A program made the translations under genes and the position numbers. Shown here one piece after another: positions 43,570-52,672 of a DNA stretch of 64,000 bases (the stretch's first letter is position 1; each line of letters starts with the position of its first letter). Location: positions 62,001 to 126,000 of the forward strand of contig NZ_JBNFVY010000004.1 in the NCBI RefSeq assembly GCF_049943335.1. Direction: 5' to 3'. This stretch comes from JBNFVY01 sp049943335 (lineage in GTDB: Bacteria; Pseudomonadota; Alphaproteobacteria; Rhodobacterales; Rhodobacteraceae). The notes beneath the pieces were generated by a model. It saw nothing but the letters and a program-made list of their open reading frames with translations, made no database searches and was not told the origin of the DNA.

Positions 43570-44505
43570 ATGGCGCGCAAGATCATCATCGACACCGATC
43601 CGGGGCAAGACGACGCGGTGGCCATTTTGCTGGCGCTGGCCAGCCCCGAATTGCAGGTGCTGGCGATCACCGCCGTCGCGGGCAACGTGCCGCTGGATCT
43701 GACGGCCAAGAACGCGCGCAAGGTGTGCGAATTGGCCGGGCGCACCGATATCCCGGTCTATGCGGGCTGCGACGCGCCGCTCAAGCGCACGCTGGTCACG
43801 GCCGAACATGTGCACGGCAAGACCGGGCTGGACGGGATCGAATTGCCCGAACCGGTGATGGAACTGCAGGACATGCATGCGGTCGATTTCCTGATCCATG
43901 AGCTGCGGCGCCACCCGCCCGGAACGGTCACGCTGTGCCCCCTGGGGCCGCTGACCAACATCGCCGCCGCCCTGACGCGCGCGCCGGACATTGCCGAACG
44001 CATCGAGCAGATCGTGCTGATGGGCGGGGCCTATTTCGAGGTCGGCAACGTCACCCCCGCGGCCGAGTTCAACATCTACGTCGACCCCGAGGCCGCGGCG
44101 GTGGTTTTCGCGGCGGGCGTGCCGCTGGTGGTCATGCCGCTGGACGTCACCCACAAGGTGCTGGTCACCCACGAACGCGTGGCGCGGTTCGAAGCCATGG
44201 GCACGCGCGTGGGACATGTGGTCGCCAGCTGGACCCATTTCTTTGAGCGCTTCGATGTGGCCAAATATGGCTCGCAGGGGGCGCCGCTGCATGACCCCAC
44301 GGTGATCGCCTATCTGCTGGCGCCGGCGTTGTTTTCGGGCCGCTACATCAACGTGGAAATCGAAACGCAGGGCGAATTCACCCAAGGCATGACCGTGGCC
44401 GACTGGTGGCGCGTGTCCGCTCGCGCGCCCAACGCGCTGTTCATCAAGGATGTCGACGCCGAGGGGCTCTTTGCCCTGCTGAGCGAACGGATCGGGCGGC
44501 TTTAG
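43570..44505 (+). CDS. Inosine-uridine preferring nucleoside hydrolase
   Basis: 311 residues. The calcium-binding Asp cluster is IIDTDPGQDDAVAILLAL at the N-terminus; LCPLGPLTNIAAAL, LMGGAYFEVGNVTPAAEFNIYVDPEAA and HDPTVIAYLL complete the active site. It cleaves the N-glycosidic bond of ribonucleosides for salvage. ATG 43570 is chosen because it abuts the conserved domain; longer frames run through the repeats. GGAAAC lies upstream. Confidence 0.95.
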   Translation: MARKIIIDTDPGQDDAVAILLALASPELQVLAITAVAGNVPLDLTAKNARKVCELAGRTDIPVYAGCDAPLKRTLVTAEHVHGKTGLDGIELPEPVMELQDMHAVDFLIHELRRHPPGTVTLCPLGPLTNIAAALTRAPDIAERIEQIVLMGGAYFEVGNVTPAAEFNIYVDPEAAAVVFAAGVPLVVMPLDVTHKVLVTHERVARFEAMGTRVGHVVASWTHFFERFDVAKYGSQGAPLHDPTVIAYLLAPALFSGRYINVEIETQGEFTQGMTVADWWRVSARAPNALFIKDVDAEGLFALLSERIGRL

Positions 44506-44542
44506 GCGCGCGCGGGGATTTTCGCTGGCGGCTTGGGCGCAG

Positions 44543-44608
44543 GATCGCGGTGGGGATCGCAGCGGCGGATCACGGCGGGGGATCACGGTGGGCGATCAAG
44601 CCGGCGGG
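44543..44608. repeat. Degenerate 13-bp GATC-started tandem units
   Basis: Five consecutive units begin with GATC: GATCGCGGTGGG, GATCGCAGCGGCG, GATCACGGCGGGG, GATCACGGTGGGC and GATCAAGCCGGCGGG. They fill most of the gap between the nucleoside hydrolase and selO. Confidence 0.85.
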
Positions 44609-44694
44609 CATGTCCGGGTGGCCAAATCTGGCGCACGACCACCAAATCGGCCCACAGGGTTGGAGCGCGCCGCCCCGCGGGCTAGGTAACGGGC

Positions 44695-46104
44695 ATGAGC
44701 ATCACATTTGACACCTCGTACACCGATCTGCCGGCGCGGTTCTATGCCCCGCAGGCCCCTGCCCCCGTGCCCGCCCCGCGCCTGATCGCGCTGAACGAAA
44801 GCCTGGCGCGCGACCTGGGGCTGGACGCAAACTGGCTGCGCGGCCCGGACGGGTTGGCAATGCTGGCGGGCAACCGCTGGCCCCAGGGCGCTGCGGGCGT
44901 TGCGCAGGCCTATGCGGGCCACCAGTTCGGCGGCTGGGTGCCCCAGCTGGGCGACGGGCGCGCGGTGCTGCTGGGCGAAGTGGTCGGCCCCGCCGGGCGG
45001 CGCGACATCGTGCTGAAAGGCGCGGGGCGGACCGTGTTTTCGCGCGGCGGCGACGGGCGCGCATGGATCGGCCCGGTGCTGCGCGAATACATCATGAGCG
45101 AGGCGATGCACGCGCTGGAAATTCCCACCACGCGGGCGCTGGCGGCGGTGGCCACGGGCGCGCCGGTGCTGCGCGAAACCTCGCGCCCGGGCGCGATCCT
45201 GGCGCGCGTGGCGGCCAGCCACATCCGGGTTGGCACCTTTCAGTATTTCGCCGCCCGCAATGACATCGACGCGTTGAGCGCGCTGAGCGATCACGTAATC
45301 GCGCGGCATTTCCCGCAGGCTGACGGCCCGCTGGCCCTGCTGACCGCAGTGGTAAACGCGCAGGCCGATCTGGTGGCGCGCTGGATGTCGGTCGGGTTCA
45401 TCCACGGCGTGATGAACACGGACAACATGTCGGTGGCGGGCGAAACGATCGACTATGGCCCCTGCGCGATGATGGACAGCTATCACCCCGACACGGTCTA
45501 CAGTTCGATCGACCGGGGCGGGCGCTATGCCTATGCCAACCAGCCAAAGATCGCGGCCTGGAACCTGGCGCAGTTCGCGTCCTGCCTGGTGCCGCTGATG
45601 GGGCCGCAGGACACCGCCATCGCCGAGGCAACGGCGGCCGTGAACGCATTCGCCCCGGCCTATCAGGCCGCCTACCTGGACCGGTTCCGCGCCAAGCTGG
45701 GGCTGGCCGATCAAGACGACGGCGACGGCGATCTGATTGCTGGCCTGCTGGACAGTATGGCCGCGAACGGGGCAGATTTCACCAACACGTTCAATGCCTT
45801 GGCCCACGGCAACGCGCGCGATCAGTTCATCGACCCCACCGCGTTTGACGATTGGGCCGTGCGCTGGAAGACCCGGCGTCGCCCCGGCTGGGAAGATATC
45901 GCCGCCTCTGCAAACCCGGCCGTTATCCCGCGCAACCACCGCATCGAGCAGGTGATCGGCGCCGCGCTGGCGGGCGACGAGGCCCCGTTCCATGACCTGC
46001 TGCGCGTGGTCAGCACGCCCTTCGATCTGGCCGAATCCGACCGCGCCTACAGCGCGCCGCCGCGCGACGAAGAGCGGGTGCTTCAGACCTTTTGCGGCAC
46101 CTGA
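44695..46104 (+). CDS. selO: Protein adenylyltransferase SelO (YdiU/UPF0061)
   Basis: 469 residues, pseudokinase fold that transfers AMP to Ser, Thr or Tyr of target proteins. Seen: YAGHQFGGWVPQLGDGRA (73-90), the ATP-binding lysine K108 in RDIVLKGAGRTVFSRGGDGRA, and the metal site in GVMNTDNMSVAGETIDYGPCAMMD. The C-terminus reads TFCGT then TGA; bacterial enzymes often have Cys where animal SelO has selenocysteine. The 3' end overlaps the convergent DMT gene by 22 bp. Confidence 0.95.
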   Translation: MSITFDTSYTDLPARFYAPQAPAPVPAPRLIALNESLARDLGLDANWLRGPDGLAMLAGNRWPQGAAGVAQAYAGHQFGGWVPQLGDGRAVLLGEVVGPAGRRDIVLKGAGRTVFSRGGDGRAWIGPVLREYIMSEAMHALEIPTTRALAAVATGAPVLRETSRPGAILARVAASHIRVGTFQYFAARNDIDALSALSDHVIARHFPQADGPLALLTAVVNAQADLVARWMSVGFIHGVMNTDNMSVAGETIDYGPCAMMDSYHPDTVYSSIDRGGRYAYANQPKIAAWNLAQFASCLVPLMGPQDTAIAEATAAVNAFAPAYQAAYLDRFRAKLGLADQDDGDGDLIAGLLDSMAANGADFTNTFNALAHGNARDQFIDPTAFDDWAVRWKTRRRPGWEDIAASANPAVIPRNHRIEQVIGAALAGDEAPFHDLLRVVSTPFDLAESDRAYSAPPRDEERVLQTFCGT

Positions 46105-46991
46105 GACCGGCGCGCCGGCAGATTGATCAGCACCAGCCCGACCGCCACCAACAGCCCGGCCACGACGATGGGCCAGGCCAGCGTTTCGCCCAGCAGGACA
46201 ACCCCCAGAAAGATGCCGAAGATCGGCGACAGGAACGAAAAGGCCGCCACCGACGACGCCGGGTAGATCGAAATGATCCAGATCCAGAACAAGAACCCGA
46301 ACCCCGCAACAACCACGATCTGAAACGCCACGCCCCACAGGTGAATCGGGGCCAGATCGCGAATAAACGGGCCAAACAGCGGCGCGGCCAGCAACAGCAG
46401 CGGCGCCGACAGGGCCAATTGATAGAAATGCTGGACACGGGGTGCCACTTCGTTGAACCGCGTGGCCCGCGCAACCAGCGCGATCCCGGCCCAACCCAAG
46501 GCCCCGCCCAGCGCGAAAACGTCCCCCAGCAAGGATCCTTGCCCGCCCCCGCTGCGAAAGGCGATGGCGGTGACCGCCCCGCCAAACGCAAGCGCCAGCC
46601 CAAGCGCCTTTTGCGGCGAAATCCGTTCGCCCGGCAGCACGAAATGGGCCGCCAGCGCCAGCCAGACCGGCATGGTGTAAAAGATGATCGACGACCGGGT
46701 CACCGTGGTCAGATCAAGCGCAAGGAACAGGCAGACAAATTCCACCGCGAAACAGGTGCCCATCGCCGCCGCCGCCCCCCAATAGCGCCGTGCAATGCGC
46801 AGCGAGCCGCCGCGCGCCCAGATCCACAACGCCACCAGAACCGCCGCCCCGACCGATCGCACGCCGGCAAAGAACACCGGCTGCAACCCGTCGTTCACGA
46901 CCTTGACCACCACCTGATTAAAGGCCAGCAGCAGCGCAAAGGCCACCAGTGAGCTCGCCCCGAAGGCGTCCATGTTCGTTTTACGCTCCAT
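46083..46991 (-). CDS. DMT-family transporter (EamA, two repeats)
   Basis: 302 residues with ten predicted transmembrane helices in two EamA repeats (AFALLLAFNQVVVKVV ... ; GDVFALGGALGWAGIALVARA ... LSPIFGIFLGVVLLGE). The substrate is unknown; many relatives export amino acids or metabolites. ATG 46973 is an alternative start six codons in. Its end overlaps selO by 22 bp. Confidence 0.9.
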   Translation of the reverse strand: MERKTNMDAFGASSLVAFALLLAFNQVVVKVVNDGLQPVFFAGVRSVGAAVLVALWIWARGGSLRIARRYWGAAAAMGTCFAVEFVCLFLALDLTTVTRSSIIFYTMPVWLALAAHFVLPGERISPQKALGLALAFGGAVTAIAFRSGGGQGSLLGDVFALGGALGWAGIALVARATRFNEVAPRVQHFYQLALSAPLLLLAAPLFGPFIRDLAPIHLWGVAFQIVVVAGFGFLFWIWIISIYPASSVAAFSFLSPIFGIFLGVVLLGETLAWPIVVAGLLVAVGLVLINLPARRSQVPQKV

Positions 46992-47164
46992 TCGCGCACA
47001 AGATGGCGCGCGCGCGGCGCTGTCAAGCCGGGCGTTGCCGCTATCGCGGCGCCAGCGGCCATGCTAGGCTGCCGCAAAACCACGCGACGCGGCCACACAC
47101 CACACGGCGCTGGTGAAGGCGCTGGCGCTGGTTGAGGCACAGTCTAAGGCGCAGGCACGGGCAG

Positions 47165-48427
47165 ATGAACATACTTCAGATCACGTCGCTGCTGATTGTC
47201 CTGGCGGGGGCATTCGGGGCCGTCAACTATCTGTTTTTGCGGCTGCCTTCGGCGATCGGCATTCTTGTGGTGGCGCTGGTGGCGTCGCTGACGGTGCTGG
47301 GGCTGGATGCGCTGATTCCGTCGCTGGGCATGGCCGATACGGCGCGCGCGCTGATCACCGGGATCGACTTTTCCGACACCCTGCTGGAAGGCATGCTGGG
47401 GCTGTTGCTGTTCGCCGGGGCGATGCATGTCAAGATCAGCGATCTGCGCGCGCAGTGGCGGTTGGTGATCTTGATGGCCACGATGGGTGTGGTGCTGTCG
47501 ACGACGGTTGTCGGGTTCGGGTTTTCGTGGCTGACGGGGATGCCGATCATGATCGCGCTGGTCTTTGGCGCGCTGATTTCGCCCACCGATCCGGTGGCGG
47601 TGCTGGGCGTGCTGCGCAAGGCCAACCTGCGCAAATCGCTGGAAACCAAGATCGCGGGCGAAAGCCTGTTCAACGACGGCGTCGGCTATGTGGTGTTCCT
47701 GGTGCTGGTGGCGCTGGCCTATCCGTCGGCCGCGCCTCACGGCGGCGACGACGCGGGCGTGGCGCAATTCGCGGCCCTGCTGTTCTTGCAAGAGGCCGGG
47801 GGCGGCGCGCTGTTGGGGATCGTGCTGGGTTGGCTGACCTTTCGGGTGATGCGGCTGATCGACGACTATTCGCTTGAGGTTCTGATCACGCTGGGGCTGG
47901 CCTTTGGCGGCTATGAGCTGGCGGTGGCCCTGCATGTGTCGGCGCCGATCATGGCGGTTTGCGCGGGGCTGTTGATTGGCGACGTGGGCGCGAAATACGG
48001 GATGAGCGAAGAGACGCGCCGCTATGTCGACGCCTTCTGGAAGATGGTCGACGAAATCCTGAACGCGGTCTTGTTCCTGCTGATCGGGTTCGAGGTCCTG
48101 GCCGTCGCCTTCACCATGGACACCGTGGTGATCGGGGTCATGGCGATTGCACTGGCGCTGCTGGCCCGGCTGACGGCGGTGGCCGTGCCGGTTCTGATGC
48201 TGCGCCCGTTTCGCGATTTTTCCCCCGGCATCATCCCGATCATGACATGGGGCGGGCTGAAGGGCGGCATATCGGTGGCGCTGGCCCTGTCGCTGCCCGA
48301 CGATGAATGGAAACCGCTGATCCTGATCGCAACCTACGTGGTCGTGGTGTTTTCGATCATCGCGCAGGGGCTGACCGTGGCCCGCCTGGCCGAACGCGTG
48401 GGCCGTGAACCGGACCTGCCCAGATGA
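47165..48427 (+). CDS. NhaP-type cation/proton antiporter
   Basis: 420 residues with about 12 transmembrane helices. The CPA1 hallmark GALISPTDPVAVLGVLRKANL and the ion-binding Asn-Asp in KIAGESLFNDGVGYVVFLV are intact; TWGGLKGGISVALALSLP is the late conserved helix. There is no C-terminal TrkA domain, unlike the antiporter at 10.4 kb. The stop overlaps the ZntB-like gene by 4 bp. ATG 47165 follows GGGCAG; the in-frame codon at 47132 is weaker. Confidence 0.92.
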   Translation: MNILQITSLLIVLAGAFGAVNYLFLRLPSAIGILVVALVASLTVLGLDALIPSLGMADTARALITGIDFSDTLLEGMLGLLLFAGAMHVKISDLRAQWRLVILMATMGVVLSTTVVGFGFSWLTGMPIMIALVFGALISPTDPVAVLGVLRKANLRKSLETKIAGESLFNDGVGYVVFLVLVALAYPSAAPHGGDDAGVAQFAALLFLQEAGGGALLGIVLGWLTFRVMRLIDDYSLEVLITLGLAFGGYELAVALHVSAPIMAVCAGLLIGDVGAKYGMSEETRRYVDAFWKMVDEILNAVLFLLIGFEVLAVAFTMDTVVIGVMAIALALLARLTAVAVPVLMLRPFRDFSPGIIPIMTWGGLKGGISVALALSLPDDEWKPLILIATYVVVVFSIIAQGLTVARLAERVGREPDLPR

Positions 48428-49365
48428 CCCCTATAGCTGCATTCGATATCTGGCCCGATGGCACTGCCCGGCGCGCCGATGACACCGCGCCGCGCGCCGC
48501 CGATGGCGCGGCCTATCGGTGGATTCACTGTGATCTGGACGATCCGGGCCTGCGCGACTGGGCCCATACCGCCCTGCCCGCGCAAGCCGCCGGGGCGCTG
48601 GTGCAGGGCGAAACCCGCCCGCGCTGTGACACGCTGGGCACCGGGCTGATCTTGAATTTGCGCGGGGTGAACCTGAACCCCGGCGCCGATACCGAAGACA
48701 TGGTGTCGCTGCGGCTCTGGGCCGATACGGGGCTGATCGTGTCGGTGCGCAAGCGCCGGATTTTCGCGGTCGACGCCGTGCGCCAGGCGCTGGATGCGGG
48801 GCGCGGACCGGCCAGCACGGCAGCCTGGATCGAAACCGTGGCCGAAGGGCTGACCCACCGGATCGAAGCCGCCATTGCCGACATGGAAGACACCAGCGAC
48901 ACGCTGGAAGAAGCGCTGCTTGACGGCGAACCCTGCGCCGACCAACTTGGTCCGCTGCGGCGCAAGCTGATCAAACTGCACCGTTTTCTGGCCCCCCAGC
49001 GCGAAGCTTTGCGCCGGCTGGCCAGCGCCGATGTGGTCGTGCCCGCCCAACGCAGCGGCCTGCGCGAAAGCGCCAACCGGGCCGAACGCGCGCTGGAAAC
49101 GCTGACCATGCTGACCGACCGGGCAAAGGCGATGCAAGACCAGATCCACATCGAAAACGCCGAACGCATGAGCCGCAACGGCATGCTCTTGTCCATCGTC
49201 GCATCGGTGTTCCTGCCGCTGGGGTTCATTACCGGGCTGTTCGGGGTGAATCTGGGCGGCATGCCGGGGGCGAGCAGCGCGTTGGGGTTTCTGGTGCTGT
49301 CGGTTTCCTGCGCGATCATCGCGCTGTTGCTGTTGTGGCTGTTTCGCAAGCTGGGCTGGTTCTAG
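48424..49365 (+). CDS. ZntB-like CorA-family divalent cation transporter
   Basis: 313 residues: a cytoplasmic funnel domain (1-245) and two C-terminal transmembrane helices. The pore motif reads FGVNLGGMPG, where CorA has GMN and ZntB GIN. This places it with ZntB-like zinc transporters, but the metal and direction are not certain. ATGA overlap with the antiporter suggests one operon. Confidence 0.88.
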   Translation: MTPIAAFDIWPDGTARRADDTAPRAADGAAYRWIHCDLDDPGLRDWAHTALPAQAAGALVQGETRPRCDTLGTGLILNLRGVNLNPGADTEDMVSLRLWADTGLIVSVRKRRIFAVDAVRQALDAGRGPASTAAWIETVAEGLTHRIEAAIADMEDTSDTLEEALLDGEPCADQLGPLRRKLIKLHRFLAPQREALRRLASADVVVPAQRSGLRESANRAERALETLTMLTDRAKAMQDQIHIENAERMSRNGMLLSIVASVFLPLGFITGLFGVNLGGMPGASSALGFLVLSVSCAIIALLLLWLFRKLGWF

Positions 49366-49426
49366 GCCGCACCAGGTCCACCATCGGGTCAAAATTTCGA
49401 CCGATTTGCGCGCTCATGTGCAGGCC

Positions 49427-50680
49427 ATGCGCCAGATCACCCCCCAGAGCAGCCCTCAGACCACAGCAGAGGCCAAAACGCGGGCCACCACTGGGGTCAC
49501 CACACAAGTCACCCAAGACCTGATCGCCCTGCTGCAAACCCGCGACGACCCCGGCGCCACCCGCGCCCTGCTTGCGGCCGGGGCCGATCCCGACCGCATC
49601 ATCGACGACAACACGCCGCTGATCGCAGGCGTCATGTTCGACCGGATCAAATCCGTGCGCATGATGCTGGCGCATGGGGCCGACGTGGCCCGGATCATTG
49701 AAACCGACTGGCGCACGCCGTCCCCGTGGGCGATGATCAGGGCGCGCCCCCTGCACCCGACAAGCTATCTGTTCGCGCCGCTGCGCTGGCTTGCGACGCG
49801 CAGGGCACTTGCGCCGGACGGGCCGCGCGTGATCCGGGTCGAAACGGTATGCTGCGGGCAAGACATGGCCCGCCTGCTGGCCGCAAACGGCGCGGATCCC
49901 GCCGCCTTTGATGACGACTATCGCCTGGCCGCTGGTGATCCCAAAACCCTTGGCACCACCCGGATTGCGCCGCGACAGATCACGCCCGAAATGTTCACCC
50001 AGAGCGCCGCCCCGCGCCCCGGGCGCGCCAACCCCGAACGCTGCGAGACGCCCTTTTACATTGAACAAATCCGCACCGGCCGGTCGAGCTGGCAGGCGGG
50101 GCGCGACATCATCGGCAAACACCATCGCGCCAGTTGTGGCGATGATCCGGTCTGGTCGTTCCAGCGCTTCGGCCAGAGCGTCACACAGCTGCCCGATGGC
50201 CGGTTGGTGCTGATCGGGGGCGAGCACGAAGATCATTACGACCCCGATTTCCACATCTACAACGATGTGGTGGTTCTGGATGGCAAGGGCGGGGTTGCGC
50301 TGTATCTTTACCCCAGGCTGTTCTTTCCGCCGACGGATTCTCACACCGCCACTTTGGATGCCGGGGCGGAAGGCACGGCGGACGACACAGCGGACGGCAC
50401 AACGAACGGTAATGCGATCTGGATCGTCGGATCGCTTGGGTACACCGACCGGCGCGATCCCACTCGTACCCAGGTGTTGCGGCTGGATCTTGACGACATG
50501 TCGGTCAACCCCGTGCCCACCACGGGCCAGGCGCCACCCTGGCTGAACAATCACAGCGCCCAAATGCACGGGCGCGAGATTTTCTGCCACGGCGGCAAGA
50601 TCGAACCGGGCTTTCAGGACAATCCGCACACCTATGCGCTGAACGTGGACACACACGTCTGGCGGCGGCTGGCAGACTGA
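49427..50680 (+). CDS. Ankyrin-repeat / Kelch-like two-part protein, unknown function
   Basis: 417 residues. Residues 25-100 look like ankyrin repeats (IALLQTRDDPGATRALLAAGADPDRIIDDNTPLIAGVMFDRIKSVRMMLAHGAD compressed) with a third unit near 140 (MARLLAANGADPAAF). Residues 235-417 look like Kelch/beta-propeller blades (RFGQSVTQLPDGRLVLIGGEHED, IWIVGSLGYTDRRDPTRTQVLRLDLD, YALNVDTHVWRRL). A Thr/Asp repeat (GTADDTADGTTNGN) interrupts one blade. No signal peptide. ATG 49427 is chosen; TTG 49406 and GTG 49418 are in frame. Confidence 0.75.
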   Translation: MRQITPQSSPQTTAEAKTRATTGVTTQVTQDLIALLQTRDDPGATRALLAAGADPDRIIDDNTPLIAGVMFDRIKSVRMMLAHGADVARIIETDWRTPSPWAMIRARPLHPTSYLFAPLRWLATRRALAPDGPRVIRVETVCCGQDMARLLAANGADPAAFDDDYRLAAGDPKTLGTTRIAPRQITPEMFTQSAAPRPGRANPERCETPFYIEQIRTGRSSWQAGRDIIGKHHRASCGDDPVWSFQRFGQSVTQLPDGRLVLIGGEHEDHYDPDFHIYNDVVVLDGKGGVALYLYPRLFFPPTDSHTATLDAGAEGTADDTADGTTNGNAIWIVGSLGYTDRRDPTRTQVLRLDLDDMSVNPVPTTGQAPPWLNNHSAQMHGREIFCHGGKIEPGFQDNPHTYALNVDTHVWRRLAD

Positions 50681-50850
50681 CGCCGGCCCCGCCCGGTTTC
50701 ACACGGCAAATATCCGCAGGCCCAAACCCATACCCGCGGTTTCCCGCCCGACCGCTTGCTGATTTCGTGCGTGGATCGTGATCGACATTGCAGGGAAAAC
50801 GGATTTCGTTTTAGAACGGTTGGTAAAAGACCAGGTGGGACGCTTCCTTC

Positions 50851-51255
50851 ATGACACAGACCATCCTAGAGCGCGCCGTGGCCGAGGGGCTGCGGATGAC
50901 CGGCCAACGCCGCATGATCGCCACCGTGCTGGACGGATCGCGCGACCACCCCGATGTCGAAGAACTGTTTGACCGGGTGCGCGCGCAGGATCCCAAGATT
51001 TCGCTGGCAACGGTCTATCGCACGGTCAAGCTGTTCGAAGAAACAGGCATCCTGGAAAAGCACGATTTCGGCGATGGGCGCGCGCGCTACGAAGATGCCG
51101 AGCGCGAACACCACGACCATCTGATCGACATCGACACCGGCCGGGTGATCGAATTCGTCGACCCCGACATCGAAGCGCTGCAAAACAAGATCGCCGACAA
51201 GCTGGGATACCGGTTGACCGGGCACCGGTTAGAGCTGTTCGGGACCAAGAAGTAA
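50851..51255 (+). CDS. fur: Fur-family metalloregulator (Fur/Mur type)
   Basis: 134 residues. Winged helix at 10-80 (MTGQRRMIATVLDGSRDHPDVEELFDRV; ISLATVYRTVKLFEETGIL) and dimerisation/metal domain with HDFGDGRARYE and EREHHDHLIDIDTG (H88, H90). There is no C-terminal CxxC zinc motif. In alphaproteobacteria this sub-family (Mur) usually answers to manganese, while iron is sensed by Irr and RirA. ATG 50851 has GGGAC upstream. Confidence 0.92.
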   Translation: MTQTILERAVAEGLRMTGQRRMIATVLDGSRDHPDVEELFDRVRAQDPKISLATVYRTVKLFEETGILEKHDFGDGRARYEDAEREHHDHLIDIDTGRVIEFVDPDIEALQNKIADKLGYRLTGHRLELFGTKK

Positions 51256-51557
51256 CCGGATCGGACCGGTGTTTTCGGATGCGCCAGTGTCGCCCGCTTG
51301 CCCGCTGGGATGATGGTGCTGGCGGGCGGATGTTGCTGGCAGGCCCGCCGCGCGCGCAGGATGGCGGGGGCGCCGTGACCGCCCCCCTGATCGCCGAAGC
51401 TGCTGTGGCCGCCAAAACCACTGTAACCACTGTGCGCAAAATGCGCAAAAAACCACTGTGCGCAATGTGCGCAAACGGCCCCGCCACCCTGCCCGTTTGC
51501 ACCTTTCGCGCCAGAAACCCCCGGCCTAATGTGGGCCCAAACAGGTAGGAGAGCGCC
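51256..51557. other. Intergenic region with short repeats
   Basis: 302 bp between fur and the DMT gene without a supported gene. Its second half holds the AACCACTGT/GCGCAAA repeats. AGGTAGGAGAG stands just before the DMT transporter ATG as its ribosome-binding site. Confidence 0.5.
51416..51475. repeat. AACCACTGT / TGTGCGCAAA repeats
   Basis: AACCACTGT occurs at 51416-51424, 51425-51433 and 51451-51459. TGTGCGCAAA occurs at 51431-51440 and 51466-51475, with TGCGCAAAA between them. Confidence 0.85.
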
Positions 51558-52472
51558 ATGGACAACCTGAAAGGCGCGGCGCTGATGGTCGCGGCAATGG
51601 CGTTCTTCGCCATCGAAGACATGTATGTCAAAAAGCTGGCCGGGGTGATTTCGGTCGGGATGTTGCTGACGCTTTTGGGCATCGGCGGGGGGACGGTCTT
51701 TGCGGTGATCGCCAAGGCCCAAGGGCGCCGGCTGCTGACGCGCGAATTGCTGAGCCGCCCCGTGATGCTGCGCAACGCGGGTGAAATGGTGGGCACGCTG
51801 GGCTTTGTCTTTGCGCTGGCGCTGACGCCGATTTCGTCGGCCTCGGCGATCCTGCAGGCCAACCCGCTGGCGGTGACGGTGCTGGCGGCGCTGTTTCTGG
51901 GCGCGCCGGTGGGCTGGCGGCGCTGGTCGGCGATTCTGGTGGGTTTTCTGGGCGTACTGTTGATCCTGCGCCCCGGTCTGGACGGGTTTCAGCCCGCGTC
52001 GCTGTTCGCGGTGCAAGGCGTGATCGGGCTGGCCGTGCGCGACGTGGCGACCCGCGCCTGCCCACCAACGGTCAGTTCGATGCAGCTGTCCAGCTACGGG
52101 TTCTTTTCCATCGTGCCGGTGGGGCTGACCCTGCTGGCGTTTCACGAACCTTCCGCCCTGCCGCAGGGCGGTGGGTGGCTGCTGATGGGCGCGGCGCTGT
52201 TGGCGGGGGTTCTGGGCTATTACATGATCGTGGCGGCGATGCGGATTGGGGATGTGGCCGTTGTCACGCCCTTCCGCTACACGCGGCTGATTTTCGCACT
52301 GATCACGGGGTATTTCGTGTTCGGCGAACGGCCCGACATGATCACGCTGGTGGGGGCGGGAATCGTCGTCGCGTCGGGGATCTACACCCTCTGGCGCGAG
52401 GCACGCACCGCCAGCGCCGCCCGTCAGGCCGCGCGCCGCGCTGCGGCCAGCCCGGTGCGCCCGACCGCCTGA
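51558..52472 (+). CDS. DMT-family transporter (EamA, two repeats)
   Basis: 304 residues with about ten transmembrane helices (AALMVAAMAFFAIEDMYVKKL; FALALTPISSASAILQANPLAVTVLAALFLGAPVGWRRW; RYTRLIFALITGYFVFGE). Substrate unknown. It is not closely similar to the DMT protein at 46 kb beyond the shared fold. The C-terminal tail is Ala/Arg-rich. AGGAG lies upstream of the ATG. Confidence 0.92.
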   Translation: MDNLKGAALMVAAMAFFAIEDMYVKKLAGVISVGMLLTLLGIGGGTVFAVIAKAQGRRLLTRELLSRPVMLRNAGEMVGTLGFVFALALTPISSASAILQANPLAVTVLAALFLGAPVGWRRWSAILVGFLGVLLILRPGLDGFQPASLFAVQGVIGLAVRDVATRACPPTVSSMQLSSYGFFSIVPVGLTLLAFHEPSALPQGGGWLLMGAALLAGVLGYYMIVAAMRIGDVAVVTPFRYTRLIFALITGYFVFGERPDMITLVGAGIVVASGIYTLWREARTASAARQAARRAAASPVRPTA

Positions 52473-52672
52473 GCCACCAGACCGCCTGACCCACCCTGCC
52501 GCCGGACCACCAGGCCGGCAGGGCCAGCGCCGGATCGCCCCGCCTCCAACGGGGGCAAGGGCCGTGATCGGTGGGGCGCCGAATGCGGTTCCCGGCGCAC
52601 GGCCCCTTCCCCTGCGCCCCCCGCAACGCTAGAAGGCGGGCAACGAACGTGAATCTGACAAGGGACACCCCC

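Noticed and set aside
46102..46104. TGA at the selO end as a selenocysteine codon
   Set aside because: The protein already ends in the expected TFCGT with Cys; in-frame residues after TGA show no family pattern and no SECIS-like hairpin is evident.
44596..46494. A 632-codon open frame antisense to selO
   Set aside because: Same cause: GC-rich antisense frame, Arg/Gly/His-rich, no family pattern, while selO is clear on the other strand.
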